DNA of 64,000 nucleotides from DASUBN01 sp036000105. Its GTDB lineage: Bacteria > Pseudomonadota > Gammaproteobacteria > Natronospirales > REEB76. The DNA is taken from positions 61,904 through 125,903 of the forward strand of contig DASYGE010000013.1 of assembly GCA_036000105.1 (NCBI GenBank), read 5' to 3'. Below, piece after piece: positions 1 through 10,841 of this stretch (the stretch's first letter is position 1; every line of letters starts with the position of its first letter). The notes beneath the pieces are model-generated. The model was given only the letters and a program-made list of their open reading frames with translations. It made no database searches and was not told the DNA's origin. A program made the translations under genes and the position numbers.

Positions 1-1
1 T

Positions 2-727
2 CTCTTGAACGATGACCTGGCCATGACCGTGGCCAAGAACCCGCGCCGCTTCGTGGGTCTCGGTACCTTGCCCATGCAGGCGCCCGAACTGGCGGTGAAG
101 GAACTCACCCGCTGCGTGAAGGAGCTGGGTCTCGCCGGGGTGCAGATCGGCACCCATGTGAACGGCAAGAACCTGGATGCACCGGAACTGTTCCCCGTAT
201 TTCAGACAGCCGAAGAACTGGGCGCCGCTGTGTTCGTACATCCCTGGGACATGCTGGGGAAGGAACGCATGCAGAAATACTGGATGCCTTGGCTCGTGGG
301 CATGCCCGCGGAGACCACCCTTGCCATCTGCAGCCTGATCTTCGGCGGCGTGCTGGAAAGGCTGCCGACACTCAAGGTGGCTTTCGCCCACGGCGGCGGC
401 TCCTTCCCCGCCAGCGTCGGACGCATCGAACATGGTTTCCAGGTGCGGCCCGACCTCTGTGCCGTGGATAACCAGGTCAATCCCATGAGCTATCTGAGGC
501 GCTTCTACGTGGACTCCCTGGTGCATCATCCCGGCATACTGCGTTACATGCTGGAACTCATGGGCCCCGGGCGCATCGCGCTCGGCACCGACTACCCCTT
601 CCCCCTGGGCGAGGATCGCCCCGGCGCACTGATCGAATCCATGGATCTGGACGAAGCCACCCGCGCGCGCCTGCTGCACGGCACCGCCCTGGAATGGCTG
701 GGCTTGCCCCGGGAGAGATTCGCATGA
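2..727 (+). CDS. 2-amino-3-carboxymuconate-6-semialdehyde decarboxylase (ACMSD), 5' end missing
   Basis: This is an amidohydrolase-2 family enzyme that decarboxylates the ring-opened product of 3-hydroxyanthranilate, sending tryptophan carbon to aminomuconate and energy metabolism rather than to quinolinate and NAD. The reading frame is already open at the window edge, so the N-terminal part with the first metal-binding histidines lies outside. Visible family features are HPWDMLG, the AFAHGGG segment with a metal-ligand histidine, and LGTDYPFPLGED with the conserved aspartate. The stop codon overlaps the ATG of the kynureninase gene (ATGA), so the two are probably translationally coupled. The call rests on motifs and on the kynurenine neighbours; another amidohydrolase-2 decarboxylase is the main alternative. 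Confidence 0.88.
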   Translation, partial: LLNDDLAMTVAKNPRRFVGLGTLPMQAPELAVKELTRCVKELGLAGVQIGTHVNGKNLDAPELFPVFQTAEELGAAVFVHPWDMLGKERMQKYWMPWLVGMPAETTLAICSLIFGGVLERLPTLKVAFAHGGGSFPASVGRIEHGFQVRPDLCAVDNQVNPMSYLRRFYVDSLVHHPGILRYMLELMGPGRIALGTDYPFPLGEDRPGALIESMDLDEATRARLLHGTALEWLGLPRERFA

Positions 728-2001
728 CGGTGTTCCGCAGCGACGCAGCCCAGGCCGCCGCCCTGGACCGTGACGATCCACTCGCGACCTTCCGCGCCCG
801 TTTCCACTTGCCGCAACATACGGGCCGCGACGAGATATATCTCTGCGGCAACTCCCTAGGGCTGCAACCCAGGAGCACCGAACGTCATATGCGGGAGGAG
901 CTGGAAGACTGGCAGCGCCTGGGCGTGAAGGGCCATTTCGACGGCCGCCGCCCCTGGATGCCTTACCACGAGTTCTTCGCGGAAGGCACCGCCCGGGTCG
1001 TGGGCGCCAAGCCCGCCGAAGTGGTCAACATGAATTCGCTCACTGTCAACCTGCACTTGATGATGACGAGCTTCTACCGGCCCACGCCCAAACGTCACAA
1101 GATCGTGATCGAACGCGGCGCCTTCCCTTCGGACCGCTACGCGGTGGAATCCCAGATACGCCTGCACGGCCTGGACCCGGATACGAGCCTCATCGAACTC
1201 ACACCCGGTGAAGGGCGTTCTCATATAGAGGAGAGCGAGATAGAAGCACTGCTGGCGGCAGATGGCTCCGCCATCGCGCTCCTCATGCTGCCGGGCGTGC
1301 AGTATTACAGCGGCCAAGTCTTCGACATGGCCCGCATCACCCAGGCCGGCCATGCGGTCGGCTGCATGGTGGGTTTCGACCTGGCCCATGCGGTCGGCAA
1401 CCTGCCCCTGAAACTCCACGACTGGGATATGGATTTCGCTGTCTGGTGCAACTACAAGTACATGAACGCGGGTCCGGGCGCCGTGGCCGGCTGCTTCGTG
1501 CACGAACGCCACGCCCGGGATTTCGACCGTCCGCGGCTCGCTGGCTGGTGGGGCCATGAGAAACAGACACGCTTCCGTATGGGACCGGAGTTCGTGCCCA
1601 TGGCAGGCGCCGAAGGCTGGCAGCTCAGCAACCCCTCGGTGTTCGGCCTGGCGCCGCTCCTGGCATCCCTGGAGATCTTCGATGAGGCTGGCATGGAGAG
1701 ACTGCGGACCAAATCCCTGCAGCTCACGGCTTATCTGGAATTCCTCCTGAAGGAGAAGCTTTCCAGGGAAGTGGAGATCCTGACCCCCGCCGATCCCGCA
1801 CGGCGTGGTTGCCAGCTGTCCTTGAGGCTGCATGCGGGCCGCAACCAGGCACGCCGGGTGTTCGAGCGTCTGGAAGCCGCCGGGGTCACCGGCGACTGGC
1901 GCGAGCCGGATGTGATCCGGGTGGCGCCAGTACCTCTATATAACTCCTACGCCGACGTCTTCGGCTTCGTGGATATCCTCGCCGGGCTGGTAGCCGGATG
2001 A
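724..2001 (+). CDS. kynU: Kynureninase
   Basis: PLP-dependent hydrolase, 425 aa, that cleaves kynurenine or 3-hydroxykynurenine to anthranilate or 3-hydroxyanthranilate plus alanine. Family hallmarks are YLCGNSLGLQP near the N-terminus, an aspartate in GFDLAHAVGN that would contact the PLP pyridine nitrogen, and the PLP lysine in CNYKYMNAGPG. I chose the ATG at 724 because it forms an ATGA overlap with the ACMSD stop; an in-frame ATG at 694 would add ten residues inside the upstream gene. Length is normal for bacterial kynureninases (about 410-430 aa). It lies second in the operon and is followed by an ATGA overlap with kmo. Confidence 0.96.
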   Translation: MTVFRSDAAQAAALDRDDPLATFRARFHLPQHTGRDEIYLCGNSLGLQPRSTERHMREELEDWQRLGVKGHFDGRRPWMPYHEFFAEGTARVVGAKPAEVVNMNSLTVNLHLMMTSFYRPTPKRHKIVIERGAFPSDRYAVESQIRLHGLDPDTSLIELTPGEGRSHIEESEIEALLAADGSAIALLMLPGVQYYSGQVFDMARITQAGHAVGCMVGFDLAHAVGNLPLKLHDWDMDFAVWCNYKYMNAGPGAVAGCFVHERHARDFDRPRLAGWWGHEKQTRFRMGPEFVPMAGAEGWQLSNPSVFGLAPLLASLEIFDEAGMERLRTKSLQLTAYLEFLLKEKLSREVEILTPADPARRGCQLSLRLHAGRNQARRVFERLEAAGVTGDWREPDVIRVAPVPLYNSYADVFGFVDILAGLVAG

Positions 2002-3362
2002 CGGCGGGCCGCGACCAGATCACACTCATAGGCGCCGGTCTCGCCGGCAGCCTGCTGGCGGTGTTCCTGGCGCGCCGCGGTTTCGATGTGGAAGTCTATG
2101 AGCGCATGCCGGACATGCGCCGCCATGCCCTGCCCGCTGGCCGTTCCATCAACCTGGCTCTGGCCCACCGGGGTATACGTGCATTGGAAGCCGTGGGCCT
2201 CTATCCGGAAGTGCAGAAGCTGCTCATCCCCATGCGTGGCCGCATGCTGCACGAGACGAGTGGTGCCACCAGTCTCGCGCTCTATGGGCGCACCCCCACC
2301 GAAGTGATCCATTCCATCTCCCGCCCCGGCCTCAACATGTTGCTCATGGATGCCGCGGAGCAAGCCGGCGTCAAGCTGCATTTCGGCCTGCGCTGCGTGG
2401 ATATGGATTTCGGCAGCGGTGAAGTCACCCTGGTGGACGATGCTGGGAAACAGCACCACCTGGCCGCTGCCACCCTCATCGCCACCGACGGTGGCGGCTC
2501 GGCGATACGCCAAGCCATGATGAAGCGCCGCGGCGTGACGGTACGGGAAGACATCTTGCCCCACGCCTATAAGGAACTCACCATCCCCGCGGGTGCCGGC
2601 GGTCCACACCAGATGGAGAAAGAAGCCCTGCATATCTGGCCGCGGGGTGGTTACATGCTCATCGCACTACCCAACCTGGACGGCAGCTTCACCGTCACCC
2701 TGTTCCTGGCCCGGGAGGGTCGCCCCAGCTTCGCCGCTCTCGATACACCGGACGCCTTGCAGCGATTCTTCGCCACGGATTTCCCAGATGCGCTGCAGAT
2801 GATCCCGGGGCTGGGGGAAGAGTTCTATGCCCACCCCACAGGCCTCATGGGTACCGTACATACCTCCTCCTGGCATGTAGGCGGAAATGCCTTGCTGCTG
2901 GGCGATGCAGCCCATGCCATCGTGCCCTTCCACGGTCAAGGCATGAACTGCGCCCTGGAAGACTGCTTGGCCCTGGATGGCTGCCTAGAGCGCTTCGGCA
3001 CCGATTGGGAAAAAGCCTTCGCTGAATTCGAGCGGCTGCGCCGGCCCGATGCAGAAGCCATCGCCGCCATGGCGCTGGAGAATTACGTGGAGATGCGCGA
3101 CGCAGTGCGGGACCCCCGCTTCCAGTTGCAGAAACAACTGGGCTTCCTGCTGGAAGGACGCCATCCGGGTGTGTTCGTGCCACGCTACTCCATGGTCATG
3201 TTCCATCACCTGCCCTATTCCGAAGCCCGGCACAGAGGCGGTATCCAGCAGCGCATCCTGGACAGCCTCACGGAACGCGCAGGTAACCTGGATGGTGTGG
3301 ACATGGCGCGGGCGGATGAGCTGGTACAGAGCGAACTCGGCCACTTGGAGCGGGTGCGATGA
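1998..3362 (+). CDS. kmo: Kynurenine 3-monooxygenase
   Basis: FAD- and NADPH-dependent aromatic hydroxylase, 454 aa, converting L-kynurenine to 3-hydroxykynurenine. The N-terminus has a Rossmann dinucleotide-binding motif (GAGLAGSLLAVFLARRG) with an acidic residue at the end of the second strand (VYERMP). The conserved GRSINLALAHRG and the FAD-site motif LLGDAAHAIVPFHGQGMN are present. Together with kynU and ACMSD this makes the 3-hydroxyanthranilate branch of tryptophan degradation. The start overlaps kynU and the stop overlaps the next gene, each by ATGA. Upstream genes such as haaO are presumably outside the window. Confidence 0.96.
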   Translation: MTAGRDQITLIGAGLAGSLLAVFLARRGFDVEVYERMPDMRRHALPAGRSINLALAHRGIRALEAVGLYPEVQKLLIPMRGRMLHETSGATSLALYGRTPTEVIHSISRPGLNMLLMDAAEQAGVKLHFGLRCVDMDFGSGEVTLVDDAGKQHHLAAATLIATDGGGSAIRQAMMKRRGVTVREDILPHAYKELTIPAGAGGPHQMEKEALHIWPRGGYMLIALPNLDGSFTVTLFLAREGRPSFAALDTPDALQRFFATDFPDALQMIPGLGEEFYAHPTGLMGTVHTSSWHVGGNALLLGDAAHAIVPFHGQGMNCALEDCLALDGCLERFGTDWEKAFAEFERLRRPDAEAIAAMALENYVEMRDAVRDPRFQLQKQLGFLLEGRHPGVFVPRYSMVMFHHLPYSEARHRGGIQQRILDSLTERAGNLDGVDMARADELVQSELGHLERVR

Positions 3363-4405
3363 CCCCCGCGACCCTGCTGACGGAACTCAAACGTAGCCCC
3401 GACTGCCTGCTCCAGGAACTGGATCTGGTGAACCGCCGGGGTCTGCTGGTGCAGCTCAACGAAGCCATCTATCGCGGCGCGTCTTTCCTGGATCACCGGG
3501 CGCTCCAGCCCGACACTGCAGGTGCCTGGTTCCTCCTGCCGCAACTCCTGGAGGAAGCCAGGGATATCCGACCAGCGAGACCTGCCCACTTTATCTTTCA
3601 TGTAAGCCATTGTGGTTCCACCCTGGTATCGCGGCTCCTGGCAGAGTTACCCCGTTGCCTGCCGATACGCGAACCCCTGACCTTGCTGTCTCTCGCCCAG
3701 CAATACCGGGAATTGGATAACCCGGCGTCCCGCCTGGACGCGCCAGGCTGGGATGCCTTGTTCGACCTCAGCGTAAGGCTCCTATCCCGCAGCTATCGGG
3801 GTGAGCAGGTGATCATCAAAGCCACCAGTGCCTGCAGCAACCTCCTGCCCTTGCTACCGGACCGCCCCCCCGGCTCCCGGGCCCTGCTCTTGTACGCCGA
3901 CCTCGAGACCTGGCTCAGCACCATGCTGCGCAATGAATCCGTGCGGGAGAACGGCCGCTTCTACGCTGCCGCTTGGCTAAAAGATTTCCTGACGCTCACG
4001 GGGCGGAACGACCTCAGGCTTGCAACTCTCACGGATGCCGAGCAGTTCACAATCAATTGGCTCACAGGGATGTTGCACTTCGAGCATGCCCGCGCAGCGG
4101 CACCAGAACAGGTTTTGCAGATGGATTTCGAGGATTTTCTGGCGGCGCCGGCGGCTTCCCTACACAAGCTCGGCGGCTTCATCGGTCTCGAGACTGCCCG
4201 GGCTGAAGAACTGTGCGCGGGACCCCTGATGCGCGCCTACGCCAAGAATCCCAAGAAGCCCTTCGATGCAGCGCGCCGCCGGCAGGAACTGGCGGAGGCC
4301 CGCACCCAGATGGGCGCCGAGATAGAGACAGGCTTCGTCCTGGCCGAACGCTTGATGAAGGATATCCCCGCCCTCGCGCGTCTCGGCAGTCGCCTGCGCC
4401 GCTAG
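3359..4405 (+). CDS. Sulfotransferase-like P-loop protein at the end of the kynurenine operon
   Basis: 348 aa. A glycine/serine-rich loop, HVSHCGSTLVSRLL (about residues 80-93), looks like the 5'-phosphosulfate-binding loop of PAPS-dependent sulfotransferases. The later 3'-phosphate motif is weak: DLETWLSTMLRN occupies the place where classical enzymes have RDP and a conserved serine, so the family assignment is only moderate. The ATG overlaps the kmo stop (ATGA), so the gene is translationally tied to kynurenine catabolism. I infer that it could act on a hydroxylated tryptophan catabolite or on an unrelated acceptor; the sequence does not decide. No signal peptide is visible, so it is probably cytoplasmic. 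It converges on folA with one base between the genes. Confidence 0.6.
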   Translation: MTPATLLTELKRSPDCLLQELDLVNRRGLLVQLNEAIYRGASFLDHRALQPDTAGAWFLLPQLLEEARDIRPARPAHFIFHVSHCGSTLVSRLLAELPRCLPIREPLTLLSLAQQYRELDNPASRLDAPGWDALFDLSVRLLSRSYRGEQVIIKATSACSNLLPLLPDRPPGSRALLLYADLETWLSTMLRNESVRENGRFYAAAWLKDFLTLTGRNDLRLATLTDAEQFTINWLTGMLHFEHARAAAPEQVLQMDFEDFLAAPAASLHKLGGFIGLETARAEELCAGPLMRAYAKNPKKPFDAARRRQELAEARTQMGAEIETGFVLAERLMKDIPALARLGSRLRR

Positions 4406-4406
4406 T

Positions 4407-4892
4407 TCAGCATCTTTCCAGGGTGAGGAAGGAATAATCGTAAGGGTTCTTGGCATCTGCCCGGTGATCTTCCCGGGAGATCTCCTGCCAATGCGCATCC
4501 AGCACCGGGAAGAACGTATCGGCTCCCTCGATGGCCGCAGCGATGCGCGTGAGATAGATGCGCCCGGCCTGAGGCCAGGCCAGGCGATAGACCTCGCCCC
4601 CGCCGATGACCATGAGTTCCGCTGCTGACCCGCTGAGGGTGACCGCTTCATCCAGCGACGTGACCGTCTCGCATCCGTCAGCACGGAAAGCAGCATCGCG
4701 GGTCAATACCAGGTTCCGCCGCTCCGGCAACGGCCTGCCGATGGCGGCGAGGGTCTTGCGGCCCATGAGCACAGGCTTACCCAGGGTGTTGACCTTGAAG
4801 TGCTTAAGGTCCGCCGGCAGGTGCCAGGGCATCTTGCCGTCCTTGCCGATCTCGTTATGGGCGCCGACGGCGACGATGAGGGAGACCATCAT
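4407..4892 (-). CDS. folA: Dihydrofolate reductase
   Basis: 161 aa, the usual chromosomal DHFR length, reducing dihydrofolate to tetrahydrofolate with NADPH. The N-terminus MVSLIVAVGAHNEIGKDGKMPWHLPADLKHFK carries the substrate loop with tryptophan and the catalytic acidic residue region; in order follow GRKTLAAIG and VIGGGEVYRL for cofactor binding. The ATG at 4892 overlaps the csaA stop (ATGA); a second ATG follows immediately at 4889 and could be used instead. It pairs functionally with thyA upstream in the same chain, because thymidylate synthesis produces the dihydrofolate that this enzyme recycles. Confidence 0.96.
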   Translation of the reverse strand: MMVSLIVAVGAHNEIGKDGKMPWHLPADLKHFKVNTLGKPVLMGRKTLAAIGRPLPERRNLVLTRDAAFRADGCETVTSLDEAVTLSGSAAELMVIGGGEVYRLAWPQAGRIYLTRIAAAIEGADTFFPVLDAHWQEISREDHRADAKNPYDYSFLTLERC

Positions 4893-5227
4893 CCCAGCTT
4901 GGCCCCGTTCGCCACCGGCTTGTCCGGCACCGCCAGGATCACCGTACCGTCCTCCCGGTAGAAACCGGTGATGAGGCATTCCGATACGAAAGGACCGATG
5001 CGCTTCGCCGGGAAGTTCACCACGCCCACCACCTGGCGGCCCAGGAGTCCTTCCAGGGTGTAATGGGCGGTGATCTGCACCGAAGAGCGGCGCATGCCGA
5101 TCTCCGGTCCGAAATCCACCGTCAGCTTATAAGCGGGCTTGCGCGCTTCCGGGAAGGCCTCCGCCTGCAGCACTGTACCTACCCTGAGTTCCACCCGCTC
5201 GAAATCCTGCCAACCGATCTCGTGCAT
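4889..5227 (-). CDS. csaA: CsaA-like tRNA-binding/chaperone protein
   Basis: 112 aa, consisting of a single EMAP/Trbp111-type OB-fold (tRNA-binding) domain. Typical features are DFERVELRVGTV near the start, RRSSVQITAHYT in the middle and the VVNFPAKRIGPF segment, all characteristic of CsaA. Members form dimers, bind tRNA or unfolded protein, and have been linked to protein export in Bacillus. Here it sits between thyA (two bases away) and folA (ATGA overlap), so it is co-transcribed with folate/thymidylate genes. No catalytic function is expected. Confidence 0.9.
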   Translation of the reverse strand: MHEIGWQDFERVELRVGTVLQAEAFPEARKPAYKLTVDFGPEIGMRRSSVQITAHYTLEGLLGRQVVGVVNFPAKRIGPFVSECLITGFYREDGTVILAVPDKPVANGAKLG

Positions 5228-5229
5228 AG

Positions 5230-6024
5230 TCAGACGGCTACCGGAGCTTTGATGGCAGGATGGGACTGATAGCCTGTGATCTCGAAATCCTCGAAGGTGT
5301 AATCGAACACGCTCGGCGGCCGGCGCTTGATAGCGAGCCGCGGCAGGGGCATCGGCTCACGCTTGAGCTGCTCATCCACCTGCTGCATATGGTTCGAGTA
5401 CAGGTGGCAATCACCGCCGGTCCAGATGAACTCCCCTATTTCGAGATCTGTCTGCTGCGCCACCATATGGGTGAGCAGCGCATAGGAAGCGATGTTGAAC
5501 GGCACGCCCAGGAAGATGTCGGCGCTGCGCTGATACATCTGGCAGGAGAGCCGCCCTTCCGCTACATAGAACTGGAAGAACGCATGGCAAGGCTGCAGGG
5601 CCATATGCGGCAGGTCCGCCACGTTCCAGGCGCTCACGATCAGGCGGCGTGAATCCGGGTTCTGTCTGAGTTCCTGCAACACACGGCTGATCTGGTCTAT
5701 ATGCTGGCCGCCCGGTGCCGGCCAGGAACGCCACTGGTAGCCATACACGGGGCCGAGTTCGCCCTTCTCGTCCGCCCACTCGTCCCAGATGCTGACGCCG
5801 TTGTCCCGGAGGTACTGCACGTTGGTCTCGCCTTTCAGGAACCACAGGAGTTCGTGGATGATGGAGCGGAAATGCAGTTTCTTCGTGGTGACCGCGGGGA
5901 AGCCCAGCTTCAGGTCGAAGCGCATCTGATGGCCGAACAGGGAGCGGGTGCCGGTGCCGGTGCGATCGGCCTTCTCGGCGCCATGGTCGCGCACCTCACG
6001 CATGAGGTCGAGATACTGCTTCAT
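5230..6024 (-). CDS. thyA: Thymidylate synthase
   Basis: 264 aa, the same length as E. coli ThyA. It methylates dUMP to dTMP with methylenetetrahydrofolate. The catalytic cysteine is in ALQPCHAFFQFYV, preceded by PDSRRLIVSAWN, and the dUMP-binding QRSADIFLGVPFNIASYA block is intact. I start at MKQYLDLMREV (6024), which overlaps the lgt stop by ATGA; the longer open frame to 6240 lies inside lgt. The operon order lgt-thyA occurs in other gammaproteobacteria. Confidence 0.97.
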   Translation of the reverse strand: MKQYLDLMREVRDHGAEKADRTGTGTRSLFGHQMRFDLKLGFPAVTTKKLHFRSIIHELLWFLKGETNVQYLRDNGVSIWDEWADEKGELGPVYGYQWRSWPAPGGQHIDQISRVLQELRQNPDSRRLIVSAWNVADLPHMALQPCHAFFQFYVAEGRLSCQMYQRSADIFLGVPFNIASYALLTHMVAQQTDLEIGEFIWTGGDCHLYSNHMQQVDEQLKREPMPLPRLAIKRRPPSVFDYTFEDFEITGYQSHPAIKAPVAV

Positions 6025-6866
6025 GCAGAGCGGCGATAGGCGAGCCAGAGAAGCACGATGCCGGTGGCAATCAGGGGCAGCGAGAGTATCTGCCCCATGG
6101 TGACCCAGCCGAAGGCGAGATAGCCGAGCTGCGCATCGGGCATGCGCACGAATTCCACCAGGAAGCGGAACACGCCGTAGAGCAAGGCGAAGAGACCCGA
6201 AACCGCCATGCGCGGCCGCGGCCTGGCCGAGAAGAGCCACAGCACGACGAACATGACGACGCCTTCCAGCAGGAACTCATAGAGCTGGGAAGGGTGGTGG
6301 GGGGCGGTGTAACCCGAGGCGGCACCGTCGCAGTAATTCTGGAAGCGTGCGCAATCCAGGCGCATGCCCCAGGGCAGGTCCGTGACCTTGCCCCATAGCT
6401 CACCGTTGATGAAGTTGCCGAGACGCCCGGCACCGAGGCCGATGGGCACCACCGGGGCGATGAAATCCGTGAGATCGAAGAAGCGCCGGCCCTGCTGACG
6501 TCCATAGAGCCACATGGCCACCAGCACGCCCATAAGACCACCGTGGAAGGACATGCCGCCGTTCCACACGAAGAAGAAGGTCTGGGGATGGGCGGAGAAT
6601 TCCTGCCAATCGTAGAACAGCATGTAGCCGGTGCGGCCGCCAAACACCACGCCGAGCGCCCCGTAGAACAAGATATCCTGCAGCTGTTCGGCGGTCCAGC
6701 CGCCGCCTGGTTTGCGGCCCCGCAGGTACATGCACCAGTAGCCGCCCAGGAAGCCGGCCAGGTAGGTGATGCCGTACCAATGGATGGCCGGCTGGAACAC
6801 CTGGCCGAACAGGTGCCAGGTGCCGAGGGAGAGGGCGATGGGGTCGATCTGCGGATAAGTGAGCAT
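6021..6866 (-). CDS. lgt: Prolipoprotein diacylglyceryl transferase
   Basis: 281 aa inner-membrane enzyme that transfers diacylglycerol from phosphatidylglycerol to the lipobox cysteine of prolipoproteins, the first step of lipoprotein maturation. The Lgt signature GRLGNFINGELWG is present, as are the H-x-GG region (MSFHGGLMG) and several hydrophobic segments consistent with a seven-helix protein. Likely clients in this window are BamD and the lipoprotein at 33.7 kb. It is the first gene of the lgt-thyA-csaA-folA chain. The 67 bases upstream separate it from rlmI. Confidence 0.96.
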   Translation of the reverse strand: MLTYPQIDPIALSLGTWHLFGQVFQPAIHWYGITYLAGFLGGYWCMYLRGRKPGGGWTAEQLQDILFYGALGVVFGGRTGYMLFYDWQEFSAHPQTFFFVWNGGMSFHGGLMGVLVAMWLYGRQQGRRFFDLTDFIAPVVPIGLGAGRLGNFINGELWGKVTDLPWGMRLDCARFQNYCDGAASGYTAPHHPSQLYEFLLEGVVMFVVLWLFSARPRPRMAVSGLFALLYGVFRFLVEFVRMPDAQLGYLAFGWVTMGQILSLPLIATGIVLLWLAYRRSA

Positions 6867-6933
6867 AGGGGTGATATTTTAAACGACATCCCCGCCGGGT
6901 TGCGCCTCGCTGCCGGAAAAACCCGGTGCGCTG

Positions 6934-8121
6934 TCAGGCGTCCACCACACGCACATAGAACGCCTTGAGGTAGGCGGTCTCGGGGATGGCCGGGTGCACC
7001 GGGTGGTCCGGCGCCTGCATGCCCCGCTCCAACACCTGGGCATCGCGCCCGAGATGCCGCGCGGCGGACTGGATGGCCGTCAGCAGGTCCGCTTCCGGCA
7101 TGTGGTGGGAACATGAGCAGGAAATGAGCATCCCGTCCCGCTCCAGGAGCTGCATGGCCAGCTGGTTCAGGCGCTGGTAGGCCTTGCTGCCGGCAGGCAG
7201 GTCCTTGCGGCGTTTGATGAAAGCCGGTGGATCCAGCACCACCACGCCGAACTTCTCCCCCGCTTCGTGCAACTCTTTCAGTGCATCGAAGGCATCTGCC
7301 TCCTTGAGCGCGACCTCGACACCGTTGGCGGCGGCGTTGCGCCCAGCCCAAGCTAGGGCCGCTGCGGAGCTATCCACGCAGGTCACGCTGGCGGCGCCAT
7401 GGGCCGCGGCCTGCACGCCCCAGGCACCCACATAGCTGCACACGTCCAACACCCGTTGTCGTTTGACGTACGGCAAGAGACGCGCGCGGTTGGCGTACTG
7501 ATCGAAGAACCAGCCGGTCTTCTGGCCCGCGGCCAGGGGCACCTCGAACTTGAGGCCGTGCTCCTCCACCTGCACCGAATCCGGCACCGTGCCTAAGGCA
7601 GTCTCGGTGTAGAGGGGCAGCCCCTCCAGCTCGCGTATCCCCGAGTCGTTGCGCAGCAGGATGGCAGCCGGCCCGATGACCTTCTCCAGCGCTGCCACCA
7701 CATCAGCTTTCATGCGCTCCATACCGGCAGTGGTGATCTGCACCACCAGCACCTCGCCGTAGCGGTCCACGATGAGCCCAGGCAGGCCATCGGATTCGCT
7801 GAAGGCCAGGCGGTAATAGGGTTTGGGGTACAGACGTTCGCGCATGGCCAGGGCCACCTTGAGCCTATGCACCAGCAGGGAGCGGTCCGGCAGATGGCGC
7901 GGGTCCCGGGACAGGATGCGGGCGGCGATGAGCGAATTGGGGTTCACATAGCCCGTGCCGATCACATGGCCATTGGACCCCTGGATCTCCACCAGATCGC
8001 CTGGCGTATAGGCCTTGAGGGGGGTTTTGACCGTATCCACCTCGTTGCTGAACACCCACAGATGTCCCGCGCGCAGACGTCGGTCCTCGTTCTTCTTCAG
8101 GATGAGCGCTGGCAGGGACAT
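6934..8121 (-). CDS. rlmI: 23S rRNA (cytosine-C5) methyltransferase, RlmI type
   Basis: 395 aa, close to E. coli RlmI (396 aa), which makes m5C1962 in 23S rRNA. An N-terminal PUA domain (about residues 1-75, RAGHLWVFSNEV) is followed by a linker domain and a Rossmann methyltransferase domain with SAM motif VLDVCSYVGAWG, the motif-IV VVLDPPAFIKRR and the cysteine-containing LISCSCSHHM near the C-terminus. The gene is divergent from the DUF255 gene at 8195 across a 73-base spacer. Related paralogues of this family exist, so the exact base target is inferred. Confidence 0.88.
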   Translation of the reverse strand: MSLPALILKKNEDRRLRAGHLWVFSNEVDTVKTPLKAYTPGDLVEIQGSNGHVIGTGYVNPNSLIAARILSRDPRHLPDRSLLVHRLKVALAMRERLYPKPYYRLAFSESDGLPGLIVDRYGEVLVVQITTAGMERMKADVVAALEKVIGPAAILLRNDSGIRELEGLPLYTETALGTVPDSVQVEEHGLKFEVPLAAGQKTGWFFDQYANRARLLPYVKRQRVLDVCSYVGAWGVQAAAHGAASVTCVDSSAAALAWAGRNAAANGVEVALKEADAFDALKELHEAGEKFGVVVLDPPAFIKRRKDLPAGSKAYQRLNQLAMQLLERDGMLISCSCSHHMPEADLLTAIQSAARHLGRDAQVLERGMQAPDHPVHPAIPETAYLKAFYVRVVDA

Positions 8122-8194
8122 GGGGTAAGCATCGGGCCGCTCTAAGGATTTTGCGGCTTACATGGGGTTGCGGGTATTCTAACAGGGAGGGCAC

Positions 8195-10257
<2,063 letters not shown>

Positions 10258-10261
<4 letters not shown>

Positions 10262-10761
10262 GGCGGATATTCGTGATACGCCATGCCGAAGCGGAAGAAC
10301 CCGTAGAGGCAGCGCGGGCTCAGCGCAACGATCGCGAACGGCGCCTCACGGAATCAGGCAAACGCGACATGCGCAAAGGCGCCCAAGGACTCACGACACT
10401 GGTGGACGATATCCAGCTCATCCTCACGAGCCCCCTGAAGCGCGCGCTTGAGACCGCTGAGATCCTGCAGCGCGCTTTCCCCGGAGCAAAGCTGAAGCAG
10501 CACGCACTGTTGGCACCGGGTTTCGATCCCGCCGAACTCCTGGAATCCCTGACAGGCGAGTCCGGTGCCGTGGCGCTGGTGGGCCATGAGCCGGATCTGA
10601 GCCAATGGGTGGGTTATATGACTACCGGCATGAGCCGCAGCGTGGTGCGTATGAAGAAAGGCAGCGTCTGCCGCCTGGATATGCCCGAGCCGGCCTTGCC
10701 CGGTGAAGCCTGCATCGCCTGGCTACTGACCCTGAAGCAGCTTGCCCGACTCGCTCCATGA
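10258..10761 (+). CDS. sixA: Phosphohistidine phosphatase SixA family
   Basis: 167 aa histidine phosphatase. The RHG-type motif is RHAEAE with the catalytic histidine at residue 9, and a second conserved histidine lies in LVGHEPDLSQW. In E. coli, SixA dephosphorylates phosphohistidine in phosphotransfer proteins (ArcB and the nitrogen PTS). The start at 10258 makes an ATGA overlap with the upstream gene; a longer frame from 10066 is inside that gene and was not used. The downstream spacer has two short hairpins. Confidence 0.88.
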
Positions 10762-10775
10762 CAGGAGCGTAACAC

Positions 10776-10823
10776 CGCACCAGGGTGGTGCGTGACTGTG
10801 GACAAGATCAACAAGCTGTTGAT
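10776..10823. terminator. Two adjacent small hairpins after sixA
   Basis: A perfect 7-bp stem with a GGG loop (CGCACCA/TGGTGCG, 10776-10792) is followed by a second 7-bp stem with an AGC loop (ATCAACA/TGTTGAT, 10807-10823). They lie between the converging sixA and the small minus-strand gene. There is no T-tract, so termination is only a suggestion. Between the stems lies one DnaA-box-like 9-mer, TGTGGACAA, at 10797-10805. Confidence 0.35.
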
Positions 10824-10841
10824 AAGCCCCTGGATGCAGGT

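Noticed and set aside
856..1833. Long open frame antisense to kynU
   Set aside because: GC-rich codon bias leaves antisense frames open; the sense strand encodes a complete kynureninase.
6867..6933. Terminator between rlmI and lgt
   Set aside because: Distant complementary CCGGGTT/AACCCGG arms exist, but the loop is long and no T-tract is placed after it on the minus strand.
10797..10805. DnaA box suggesting an origin
   Set aside because: A single 9-mer without further boxes, AT-rich unwinding region or dnaA/dnaN neighbours.
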